Below are positions 7,525-14,683 of a stretch of DNA of 64,000 nucleotides, in pieces. This stretch comes from Paenibacillus antri (GTDB taxonomy: Bacteria; Bacillota; Bacilli; Paenibacillales; YIM-B00363). A model generated the notes under the pieces. It was not told the DNA's origin and made no database searches. It saw only the letters and a program-made list of their open reading frames with translations. The position numbers and the translations under genes were made by a program. Within the stretch, counting starts at the first letter, position 1; each line of letters opens with the position of its first letter. The stretch spans positions 186,001 through 250,000 of the forward strand of contig NZ_VCIW01000007.1 in the NCBI RefSeq assembly GCF_005765165.1, written 5' to 3'.

Positions 7525-9630
7525 TCACACCCCGTAGATTTGCTCGTAAAACTTCCCTCTCACTTTCAGAATTAAGCTGGCTGGGCCGTTATTCTCCATG
7601 GGAAGGTTCTGGGATAACGTCGTGGCCGGGCCCGAGCCATTGCGCAGCTCGAGCTTTAATGCGCTGGAATACCCGTTCATGCGGTAAGGTACGTTTTGCG
7701 TGGAAAACACCGCCGCCCTAACCCATAACTGCGGGTCGGCCGCTCGCGACTCGACGACGGAAACCTCGGCTTCTTGATAATCGGGATGGTTATCGATCGC
7801 CGCGCACGTAAACAAATTGTACTTGGCCAGGAACGACTTCTCTCCGAGGAAGCAGCCCTTGGAATAATCGTCGCTCGCTCCGTTGCCCGGAACGGGGGTG
7901 GCAGACCATGTCTGGTAATTCCAACCGCCCGACTGGATCGCGTAACGAAACAGGGCTTCGACGTCCTTGGACGCGGCGCTGCTCTGGATGCCGTTGGCTT
8001 TGCCCATCCGATGCTCGATCACGCCGTTGTTATTCCGAAGCTCGATCTTGAACTCGAACGACCGCAGGTGGACATGTCCGAGTCTCCGGAACTCCGGGAT
8101 GATGACAGCTCCGGGACAGTGTTCTATTTCCTGGTAAGCCGGGTTGGTTCGATTGTACGGAAATTCGCAATTGATGAGACGGGGCAGCAAGGTATATTTG
8201 CTCGCTCGGATCGGGCCGCTCTCCGCGCGGCAGTTCACGAACGCAGGGCGAATCACGCGGTTCAACACGATGGAGGCGCTCTCCCGGGTTTGGAACGAAC
8301 AGTTGACGAATCGCTGATGGTTCACGCGATAGGGGCTGCCGCTGCCGATGAAGCCGTCGATCATCAGAGGCGTACTGTCCGGCGCGATTCGCTGCTGCCA
8401 ACCGGAAGCGAATCCATTGGAATGGTGATCGGTTCCGGAGAAGAAGCAGTCGGATACGAGTACATGGGAGATGCCGAACTGACCTTCCGACATCTCATCC
8501 GAGCCGACGGCAGGGGGGGAGAATCCGAATTCGTCGGGAGGGTTTCCTTCGTCTCCGCCGAGTATGGCTGCGCCGATTTTACCCTGGAACAAGCAATCCT
8601 CGATCGTCGCATATTCGACGGCTCCGAACTCTCCGCCTTGGGAGAGACGGCCCGATGCGTCGATGTACAAACCGGCCTTCTGCCAATACCCCACGACAGA
8701 GACTCGATTCAGCTTAATATGGTCGGCGTTGTCGATCCAAAGCCCTACATCGATCATCGCGTGCTGGTCTGTATCCGGCGTCGTGATCGCGCCGAATTCG
8801 TCGCGAATGCGGAAGTGGGACAATATCTTGAGGTCGGATAGTTGAATGCCGTCTCCGTCGCGCTCGAACCTCACGGCGCAGGTGAAGTTCTGGAACTCGG
8901 ATCGGTTGCTGGAGAAGCGGCTGGCGCCGCTGCCGATAAATTTAAGGATCGTTCCGTTTTCCATGTCTAAGATGCTATCGGGCAGTTCGTTTCTTCGTTG
9001 GCCGAAGGTAAACCACGAGGAATTACCCACGCCTCGAACGAATGTATTCCGCGGAATCGTGAGCGTGTCCGTAATCAAGTAGACGCCATGCGGAAGATAC
9101 AACGATTTCCCGCGCGAAGCCTCGAGCGCTCTTCGAAGCGCGTCCGTATCGTCGGTAATGCCATCGGCCGCGGCGCCAAACCAACGGGCGTTCAGGCTCC
9201 CCTCATAGATCCTCTTAAATCTTACGCCCTCGCCGGTTATGTATATCGTACCGCCATCCGCCGGAGAGGTAAGGTCTGCGACATCGTAATAGAAATGCCC
9301 CTCTCTACCGGCATCCGTAACATAGTATATCTGATTGATATTCCCGGGAGGCTGACTTAACCATTCGGCCAACGTGCCTGCTTGGATGCCGTTCATGCTC
9401 TGCAGTTCCAACTGGGTGACCTTCTTCTGGTCTTTGCCGTTGCCGTATACGTTCTCGGACACGGTCTCGCCTTGGGCCCTCGGCAATAATCCGCCGGGCA
9501 GCCCGGATGCGATGAAAGCTGCGCCGGATACGCCAAGCGCGGCTAACAGCTTCCGGCGGCTGATCGGCGCCTTCCCCCACGATTGTTGCGAATCCCCATG
9601 CAAGTCGTCCGTCTTAGAATCCTCGTTCAT
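7525..9630 (-). CDS. Tat-exported right-handed beta-helix protein (pectate-lyase-like)
   Basis: This 701-residue protein starts at ATG 9630 with GGGAGAAG 6 bases before it; the in-frame ATGs at 9675 and 9672 lie too close to AGGAGG. The N-terminus carries a twin-arginine signal with SRRKLL (Arg25-Arg26) and a hydrophobic stretch, so it should be exported folded. After it, a pectate_lyase_3-like beta-helix runs from roughly residue 150 to 480, with typical phrases such as WFGAAADGITDDTDALRRAL and repeated short strands ending in Asn or Cys. A beta-sandwich-like tail of about 180 residues follows. The role is probably polysaccharide cleavage outside the cell; the substrate is unknown. The gene is divergent from the IclR regulator and carries a copy of its operator. 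Confidence 0.82.
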   Translation of the reverse strand: MNEDSKTDDLHGDSQQSWGKAPISRRKLLAALGVSGAAFIASGLPGGLLPRAQGETVSENVYGNGKDQKKVTQLELQSMNGIQAGTLAEWLSQPPGNINQIYYVTDAGREGHFYYDVADLTSPADGGTIYITGEGVRFKRIYEGSLNARWFGAAADGITDDTDALRRALEASRGKSLYLPHGVYLITDTLTIPRNTFVRGVGNSSWFTFGQRRNELPDSILDMENGTILKFIGSGASRFSSNRSEFQNFTCAVRFERDGDGIQLSDLKILSHFRIRDEFGAITTPDTDQHAMIDVGLWIDNADHIKLNRVSVVGYWQKAGLYIDASGRLSQGGEFGAVEYATIEDCLFQGKIGAAILGGDEGNPPDEFGFSPPAVGSDEMSEGQFGISHVLVSDCFFSGTDHHSNGFASGWQQRIAPDSTPLMIDGFIGSGSPYRVNHQRFVNCSFQTRESASIVLNRVIRPAFVNCRAESGPIRASKYTLLPRLINCEFPYNRTNPAYQEIEHCPGAVIIPEFRRLGHVHLRSFEFKIELRNNNGVIEHRMGKANGIQSSAASKDVEALFRYAIQSGGWNYQTWSATPVPGNGASDDYSKGCFLGEKSFLAKYNLFTCAAIDNHPDYQEAEVSVVESRAADPQLWVRAAVFSTQNVPYRMNGYSSALKLELRNGSGPATTLSQNLPMENNGPASLILKVRGKFYEQIYGV

Positions 9631-9685
9631 TTCAACTTCTCCCTTCGTAGTGATCGTTGAATAGAGAGCCATCATCCTCCTAGTT

Positions 9686-9711
9686 TGTTCCCTATAGAAG
9701 AACGATGTTCT
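9686..9711 (-). promoter_or_regulatory. Three-part operator, probable IclR-family site (copy 2)
   Basis: On the minus strand AGAACATCGTTCT (9711-9699) is followed after 7 bases by GGAACA (9691-9686). The layout is identical to the copies at 3536, 10693 and 10774. It lies between the promoter at 9722-9751 and the start of the Tat-exported protein. Confidence 0.75.
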
Positions 9712-9721
9712 CCTAAAATGA

Positions 9722-9751
9722 ATTGTAATTCATGGGATGTAAGGTGGGCAA
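9722..9751 (-). promoter_or_regulatory. Promoter of the Tat-substrate/tatA operon
   Basis: On the minus strand TTGCCC (9751-9746) and TACAAT (9727-9722) are 18 bases apart. The operator copy begins 10 bases downstream of the -10, in a position to block transcription. Confidence 0.5.
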
Positions 9752-9812
9752 CATATATTTTTTGAAAATTCAGGTGCAATGGAGCGGTGTGGAATGATAG
9801 GCTGAGCTGTAG

Positions 9813-9836
9813 TACAATCATTGAGAACAGTGTTAT
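9813..9836 (+). promoter_or_regulatory. -10 box and degenerate operator before the IclR gene
   Basis: TACAAT (9813-9818) is a plausible -10, although no good -35 is seen. AGAACAGTGTTAT (9824-9836) is an imperfect version of the operator palindrome and lacks the third half-site. This suggests weaker autoregulation of the regulator. Confidence 0.4.
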
Positions 9837-9859
9837 TAAAATGATGCGAGGTGTCGTTC

Positions 9860-10612
9860 GTGGAGGAAGATGTTAAAGTCAAGTCTTTATTCAGGGCATT
9901 GAAGATTATGGATTGTTTTTCGTTGGAAAAACCCGAATGGGGAATTACCGAGCTCAGCCAACACCTCGGTTTCTATAAAAGCAATGTTTCGAATATCGTA
10001 ACGACGTTCGTCAAGGCGGGCTATTTGGAACAGAACGAGGACAACGGGAAGTACCGCCTCGGATTCAAAATTTTGCAGCTCGGCAACATTATCTCCAGCA
10101 ACATCAGCTTCCGGAAGCTGATGATCCCTTACATGCAGGAAATCGCGGATAAAGTGAATGAAATCGTATATTTGGCCGTCCCTTACGAAGGCGAAGTGAT
10201 CTATTTGGATTCTTGCTTGCCGAAGAACCAGTTATCGACGAGATCCATGCTTGGAGTCAAGGCGCCGCTTCATTGCACGGGCATCGGCAAGGCGATGCTT
10301 TCGGTTTTGCCGGAAGAGACGGTGTCGGACGTGATTTCGAGAGGATTGAAGAAATTCACGGATAATACAATCACGAATCCGGAGCTCTTATTGCAAGAAC
10401 TCGCCGAGACCCGGGAAAGAGGGTATTCGCTCGATAGAATGGAACATGAGTACGGGATCAAGTGCATCGGAATGCCGATTCTAAACAAGCGCAAGCAATT
10501 GATTGCGGCGATCAGCGTCTCGGGACCTTCCTTGCGCTTCGACGAAGAGAAAATTCGGGAGTTATCCTCTTTGCTGAAACAGGCCGTAACCGAAATTGAA
10601 AACAAGTTGTAG
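9860..10612 (+). CDS. IclR-family transcriptional regulator
   Basis: This protein of about 250 residues has an N-terminal winged helix (SLFRALKIMDCF then ITELSQHLGFYKSNVSNIVTTF) and a C-terminal IclR effector domain (from about residue 80) that includes GVKAPLHCTGIGKAML and ERGYSLDRMEHEYGIKCIGMPI. Such regulators sense small acids, for example sugar acids or keto-deoxy sugars. GTG 9860 follows GCGAGGTG at a good distance; GTG 9851, in frame, is also possible. It lies in the middle of the genes bearing the shared operator, so it is the likely regulator of the importer at 3716, the Tat-exported protein and the operon at 10826. Confidence 0.9.
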   Translation: MEEDVKVKSLFRALKIMDCFSLEKPEWGITELSQHLGFYKSNVSNIVTTFVKAGYLEQNEDNGKYRLGFKILQLGNIISSNISFRKLMIPYMQEIADKVNEIVYLAVPYEGEVIYLDSCLPKNQLSTRSMLGVKAPLHCTGIGKAMLSVLPEETVSDVISRGLKKFTDNTITNPELLLQELAETRERGYSLDRMEHEYGIKCIGMPILNKRKQLIAAISVSGPSLRFDEEKIRELSSLLKQAVTEIENKL

Positions 10613-10655
10613 AACGATCGGATGAATTTGTTGGAAAGGAATTTCTCGGAAAGTA

Positions 10656-10684
10656 TTGTGACGGTAAAGTGCTCATGTTATACT
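10656..10684 (+). promoter_or_regulatory. Promoter of the operon at 10826
   Basis: TTGTGA (10656-10661) and TATACT (10679-10684) are separated by 17 bases, with TGT directly before the -10 (extended -10). Operator copy 3 starts 8 bases downstream, over the expected transcription start. Confidence 0.6.
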
Positions 10685-10692
10685 AAATACAA

Positions 10693-10718
10693 AGAACGTC
10701 GTTCTTCAATCGAGAACA
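10693..10718 (+). promoter_or_regulatory. Three-part operator, probable IclR-family site (copy 3)
   Basis: AGAACGTCGTTCT (10693-10705), 7 bases, then AGAACA (10713-10718). Its palindrome can be extended by one base on each side. It overlaps the predicted transcription start. Confidence 0.75.
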
Positions 10719-10762
10719 CGTGAGAATCGGAAGCATAGACGACTCACTAGGTTCTTTTTTTT
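10713..10762 (+). terminator. Possible leader terminator (attenuator) between two operators
   Basis: AGAAC (10713-10717) pairs with GTTCT (10751-10755), and GTGAG (10720-10724) with CTCAC (10743-10747), with a small internal loop. A run of eight T begins at 10755. It lies after the promoter and before the coding region, so it could stop transcripts early. The stem is short and imperfect. Confidence 0.4.
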
Positions 10763-10773
10763 GAGCCATTACG

Positions 10774-10799
10774 AGAACGATGTTCTCCATTAAGGAACA
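10774..10799 (+). promoter_or_regulatory. Three-part operator, probable IclR-family site (copy 4)
   Basis: AGAACGATGTTCT (10774-10786), 7 bases, then GGAACA (10794-10799). The sequence is nearly the same as copy 1. Together with copy 3 it puts two full sites 81 bases apart before the same operon. Confidence 0.75.
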
Positions 10800-10825
10800 A
10801 TAAGTCATTGGAAGGGGAATGGGAG

Positions 10826-12286
10826 ATGCGGAATACGGACATCCGACCGACGTGGAGTTTCCGAACTCAAAGCGCGCTTGGTACGGCGGTTGGTTACGAT
10901 ACCCTCCAAGACATCCATATCGTCCGATTGGCCCCGGGGGACGGCATGCTGGAAGTAGACTTCGCGTATGAGGGGAAAGAAAGCGACCTGCGGGGGTTGG
11001 AGTTTCGCGTAGAACTGTTCCGCCGCGGCAGTCCGGGACGGGTTGGCGCGTATCCGGCGGCCGGAGGGGAGACGACGGTCGTCGTTCGCGGCTTAACCAA
11101 CGGCGAGGATTATGAGCTGAAGGTGACGGCCTGCGCGAACGGAACGGAAGGGGTCGTTTCGGAAAGCGCCGTTAGACTGGCAAGGCCCGGGGTCGTCCCC
11201 GGCACTGTCGTGAACTACATCCATCCGGAAGATTACACATACGATTTCTCGGGGAGATCGCCCGCGAGTCCGTCGATCACGACGTTGCCGAACGGCCGCA
11301 TGTTAGTTTCGCATGACGTTTACTGGCAGAAGGGGGGGCAGAATCTAAGTAAGATTTTCGAATCCCTGGATGGCGGCCGAACGTGGAGCTTCTTATGCTA
11401 CTTATATCCATGCTTCTGGGGCAAGTTGTTCCAGCACCGCGGGAGCGTCTATATGTTGGCGACACGTACGGAATACGGGGACTTGATCATCGGTCGCTCC
11501 GACGACGAAGGGAAAACCTGGTCCGAACCCAGCGTGATTTTACCCGGCGGGGATCGAGATTCCGGCGGTCCTCATAAGGCGCCGATGCCGGTCGTCGAGC
11601 ATCGCGGCCGTCTCTGGTCGGCGATCGAGTACGGCGCCTGGTCGTTAGGCGGTCACGATGCGGGGGTCGTCTCCGCGAGCGTCGATGCCGACTTGCTCGA
11701 TCCTTCCAGTTGGATCAGTTCGCCGTTCTTGCCCTACGATCCGAGTTGGCCGGGAGCGATACGCGGAGGGGCTGCGCCGAGCGTGCTTGAAGGGAACGTG
11801 GTCGTGACGCCCGATGGGAAGTTAGTCAATATCCTGCGTTATCATACGAAGGGCGGGGAGCCGGAACACGGACGCGCGGTTATTCTCGAAATTGACGATC
11901 GGCATCCGGAGCGTCCATTGTCCTTCGGGAAAGTAATAGATTTCTACGGAAATCTTTCGAAATTTACGATCCAATTCGATTCTGTAAGCGGACTTTACTG
12001 GTCGCTTGTAAACAGAGTCGCTTCGTCGAATATCTTTCAACGTAACATTCTGACGTTGGTTTCTTCTCCCGATCTGGAGCGTTGGACGATATGCCGAGAC
12101 ATTCTCAACTACCATGATAACGGGTGGCCGGAGGACGACAAGCAAGCGGGCTTTCAATACGTGGATTGGGAAATTCACGGGGACGATCTAGTGTTCCTCT
12201 CGCGCACGGCGCTGAACGGGGCGTTCAATTATCACAATGCGAACTACATCACTTTCCATAGAATCACAGATTTCAGGAAGATATAG
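10826..12286 (+). CDS. Sialidase-fold (BNR/Asp-box) protein
   Basis: This 486-residue protein begins with a beta-sandwich-like segment (about residues 20-115, similar to fibronectin type III) followed by a six-bladed-propeller region. Two Asp boxes are clear: SLDGGRTW (about 11367-11390) and SDDEGKTW (about 11500-11523). The fold is that of GH33-like exo-sialidases and related families. There is no signal peptide, so it acts inside the cell, unlike a typical scavenging sialidase. ATG 10826 with AAGGGGAA upstream is preferred over TTG 10808. With the following NAL-type lyase it suggests intracellular release and cleavage of a keto-deoxy or related acidic sugar; sialic acid itself is not proven. 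Confidence 0.75.
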   Translation: MRNTDIRPTWSFRTQSALGTAVGYDTLQDIHIVRLAPGDGMLEVDFAYEGKESDLRGLEFRVELFRRGSPGRVGAYPAAGGETTVVVRGLTNGEDYELKVTACANGTEGVVSESAVRLARPGVVPGTVVNYIHPEDYTYDFSGRSPASPSITTLPNGRMLVSHDVYWQKGGQNLSKIFESLDGGRTWSFLCYLYPCFWGKLFQHRGSVYMLATRTEYGDLIIGRSDDEGKTWSEPSVILPGGDRDSGGPHKAPMPVVEHRGRLWSAIEYGAWSLGGHDAGVVSASVDADLLDPSSWISSPFLPYDPSWPGAIRGGAAPSVLEGNVVVTPDGKLVNILRYHTKGGEPEHGRAVILEIDDRHPERPLSFGKVIDFYGNLSKFTIQFDSVSGLYWSLVNRVASSNIFQRNILTLVSSPDLERWTICRDILNYHDNGWPEDDKQAGFQYVDWEIHGDDLVFLSRTALNGAFNYHNANYITFHRITDFRKI

Positions 12287-12305
12287 AGAGGGGTGAGAAT
12301 CACGC

Positions 12306-13238
12306 ATGAAACCAGAAGTGCCTAACGGAATTTGGCCGACGATGGTAACGCCGTTTACGGCTTCGGGAAGCATCGATTACGATGCATTAGAGATGTTGAT
12401 CGAATGGTATATCGCCCATGGCAGCGACGGGTTGTTCGCCGTCTGCCAGTCCAGCGAGATGTTCTATCTATCCCTCGAGGAGAGAGTCGCTCTAGCGAAG
12501 TTCGTCGTCGAGAAAGCGGACGGTCGGCTCCCCGTCATCGCTTCGGGGCATATTTCGGACCGAGCGGACGATCAGGTCGAGGAGCTGGGCCGGATCGCCT
12601 CGACGGGGGTGGACGCCGTCGTCCTCGTCAGTAACCGCTTGGCCGCCCGCGAGGAGGACGACGAGGTTTGGAAGCGAAATGCGGAGTATATCTTAGAGCG
12701 GGTGCCGGAAGTGCAGTTCGGCATTTACGAATGCCCTTATCCTTACAAGAGGCTGTTAAGTCCCGAGCTGCTCAGATGGTGCGCGGACACCGGAAGATTT
12801 TCCTTCCTTAAAGATACCTGTTGCGATGTCGAGCAAATGAGGGAGAAGCTCGAGGCGGTGAGAGGCAGCCGGTTGAAATTATTCAATGCCAATTCTTCTA
12901 CTTTACTAGAATCCTTGAAACTAGGGGCTGCCGGCTTCAGCGGCGTTATGGCGAATTTTCATTTAGATCTCTATGCGTACTTGGTGAAACGTTGGCGTAC
13001 GGACCCTGCGATCGCGGACGCGATTCAGGCGTTCCTCGGGGTCGTATCTTTAGTAGAATTGCAATACTATCCTGTGAATGCCAAATATCATTTGCAGCTG
13101 AGCGGAGTGCCTCTGCAGCTTCGAAGCCGCGTATCCGACGAGACGTGTTTTAAACCGAATCAGAAGCTTGAGATCGAGCAGCTTCAAGTCTTAACTTCCT
13201 ACGTAAGAGAACGGCTGAAGTCTAACGTCAGCAGTTGA
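12306..13238 (+). CDS. DapA/N-acetylneuraminate-lyase family aldolase
   Basis: This 310-residue TIM-barrel enzyme belongs to the class I pyruvate aldolase superfamily. Lys169 (in FSFLKDT) is the Schiff-base lysine and Tyr141 (in YECP) the catalytic tyrosine, matching their usual positions. The carboxylate-binding motif is altered: SSE at 49-51 follows CQ, where many members have GTTGE or GSTGE. Family members include N-acetylneuraminate lyase, dihydrodipicolinate synthase and keto-deoxy-sugar-acid aldolases. It follows the sialidase-fold gene by 19 bases. A role in cleaving a 2-keto-3-deoxy acid to pyruvate is likely; the exact substrate is unknown. Confidence 0.85.
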   Translation: MKPEVPNGIWPTMVTPFTASGSIDYDALEMLIEWYIAHGSDGLFAVCQSSEMFYLSLEERVALAKFVVEKADGRLPVIASGHISDRADDQVEELGRIASTGVDAVVLVSNRLAAREEDDEVWKRNAEYILERVPEVQFGIYECPYPYKRLLSPELLRWCADTGRFSFLKDTCCDVEQMREKLEAVRGSRLKLFNANSSTLLESLKLGAAGFSGVMANFHLDLYAYLVKRWRTDPAIADAIQAFLGVVSLVELQYYPVNAKYHLQLSGVPLQLRSRVSDETCFKPNQKLEIEQLQVLTSYVRERLKSNVSS

Positions 13239-13278
13239 ATCGCAATGATTCTTACATAGACTAAGGGAGGTTTTACGA

Positions 13279-14640
13279 TTGAAGAACAAAATGAAAGCGG
13301 TAGTCATGGGGATGTTCGCAGCAACGATGATCGTCGGGTGCTCGGGGGCCGGCGGCGCCGGCGAAGAAGCGCAGTCGCCGCCGGCCGAGACGCCGACGCC
13401 GACGGAAAACGCGCCGGACCCCGCGCCGGCGCCGGCGGAGTTCGATCCGTCCTCGGCGACGGGCGAAATCGTCATCTCGGTAAACTTCAGCGAAGCGGAC
13501 TTCAAGAGGCGGTATATCGACATTATTAACAAGCAATTTCCGAACGTGACCGTCAAACAGCTCGTCACGTCGAAAGACTTCACCTTCGCGGATGTCGTCG
13601 CATCCAACACGCAGATGGATATTATCGACCAAGGCATTACGAACTTGAAGAGCATTCTCGACCTGAATCTCGCGCTCGATCTGGACCCGCTCGTGAAGGA
13701 GCAAAATATCGATTTGAACCGCTTCGATCCTTTCATCGTCGACGATATCCGGTCGTACGCGGCGAATGGGGAGCTGTATTTGATTCCCTACACGATTCAG
13801 CCGTTCGTGTTGCATTACAACAAGGCGATCTTCGATAAGTTCGGAGTGGATTATCCGAAACCGAACAGCACATGGGAAGAGTTAATCGAATTGTCCAAGG
13901 AGCTCTCTAGAACGCAGGACGGCGTAAATTACCGCGGGCTGCATGCCGGCATTAACGTGAACCGACTGCAAATGCAGCTTTCGCTGCCGTACGTCGATGC
14001 GGCTTCGGGGAAGTCGGTCGTCGGCTCCAACGAGGGCTGGAGCAAGCTGTTTCAAACCTACAAGGATATCTATGGCGTACCTGGGAACTTCCCGGAAGGC
14101 GCAACGTTCGGCGACGGCAACAACGCGTTTATCAAAGACCAGAACCTCGCGATGTTCCCGCACCTGATTTCCGTTCACAGCTCGGCTTGGGTAGAAGCGA
14201 TTAACGCGGGCATGGATATCGGGGTAACGACGTATCCGGTGTTCAAGGATGCGCCGGGCATCGGTACGGGGCTGTTCGGAGGCGGATTGGCGATCTCCAC
14301 GACCTCGAAGCAACCGGAGCTGGCGCTGGAAATCATTAAGTATTATACATCCGATGAAGTGCAATCGGAATTAGCGACGCTTGGCTTGGCTACGCCGCTG
14401 GTCAATCCGGACGTTCGCAACAAATTGTACGAGGGCAATGAAGTGGCGAGCCTAGTGGATGTTAACGTCCTCTACGAGAATCAATTCGCGGCCCCGTATG
14501 CGAAGTCGAAGTGGGACGCCGCTGCGGCCACCAAGGTGACGGAGGGCTTGACCCGCGTCGTAACGGAGAACGTCGACATCAATACGGTCTTGAGGGAAGT
14601 CGACGAGGCTGTCAACCAGGCGATCTCCGAAAATCCATAA
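13279..14640 (+). CDS. Extracellular sugar-binding lipoprotein (family 1 SBP)
   Basis: This 453-residue protein has a lipoprotein signal with MIVGC (lipidated Cys21), a Pro/Ala/Glu-rich linker (residues 30-58) and then a solute-binding protein type 1 domain. The TTG start at 13279 is set by AAGGGAGG at 13263-13270. No permease genes accompany it in this operon, which is unusual. The permeases at 5397/6357, under the same operator, are the nearest partners, so two binding proteins (3716 and this one) may feed one channel. The ligand is inferred to be an acidic oligosaccharide. Confidence 0.88.
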   Translation: MKNKMKAVVMGMFAATMIVGCSGAGGAGEEAQSPPAETPTPTENAPDPAPAPAEFDPSSATGEIVISVNFSEADFKRRYIDIINKQFPNVTVKQLVTSKDFTFADVVASNTQMDIIDQGITNLKSILDLNLALDLDPLVKEQNIDLNRFDPFIVDDIRSYAANGELYLIPYTIQPFVLHYNKAIFDKFGVDYPKPNSTWEELIELSKELSRTQDGVNYRGLHAGINVNRLQMQLSLPYVDAASGKSVVGSNEGWSKLFQTYKDIYGVPGNFPEGATFGDGNNAFIKDQNLAMFPHLISVHSSAWVEAINAGMDIGVTTYPVFKDAPGIGTGLFGGGLAISTTSKQPELALEIIKYYTSDEVQSELATLGLATPLVNPDVRNKLYEGNEVASLVDVNVLYENQFAAPYAKSKWDAAAATKVTEGLTRVVTENVDINTVLREVDEAVNQAISENP

Positions 14641-14683
14641 TCGGCGGGATCCACATTGAGGGCAAAGGAGAGTACCGAATCCG

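Noticed and set aside
7774-8841. Plus-strand open frame of 355 codons
   Set aside because: It is antisense to the Tat-exported beta-helix gene and has no domain or ribosome binding site.
10826-13238. A classical sialic-acid utilisation operon
   Set aside because: No NanE, NanK, NagA or NagB homologues are near, the sialidase-fold protein is not secreted, and the surrounding genes point to uronic acids.
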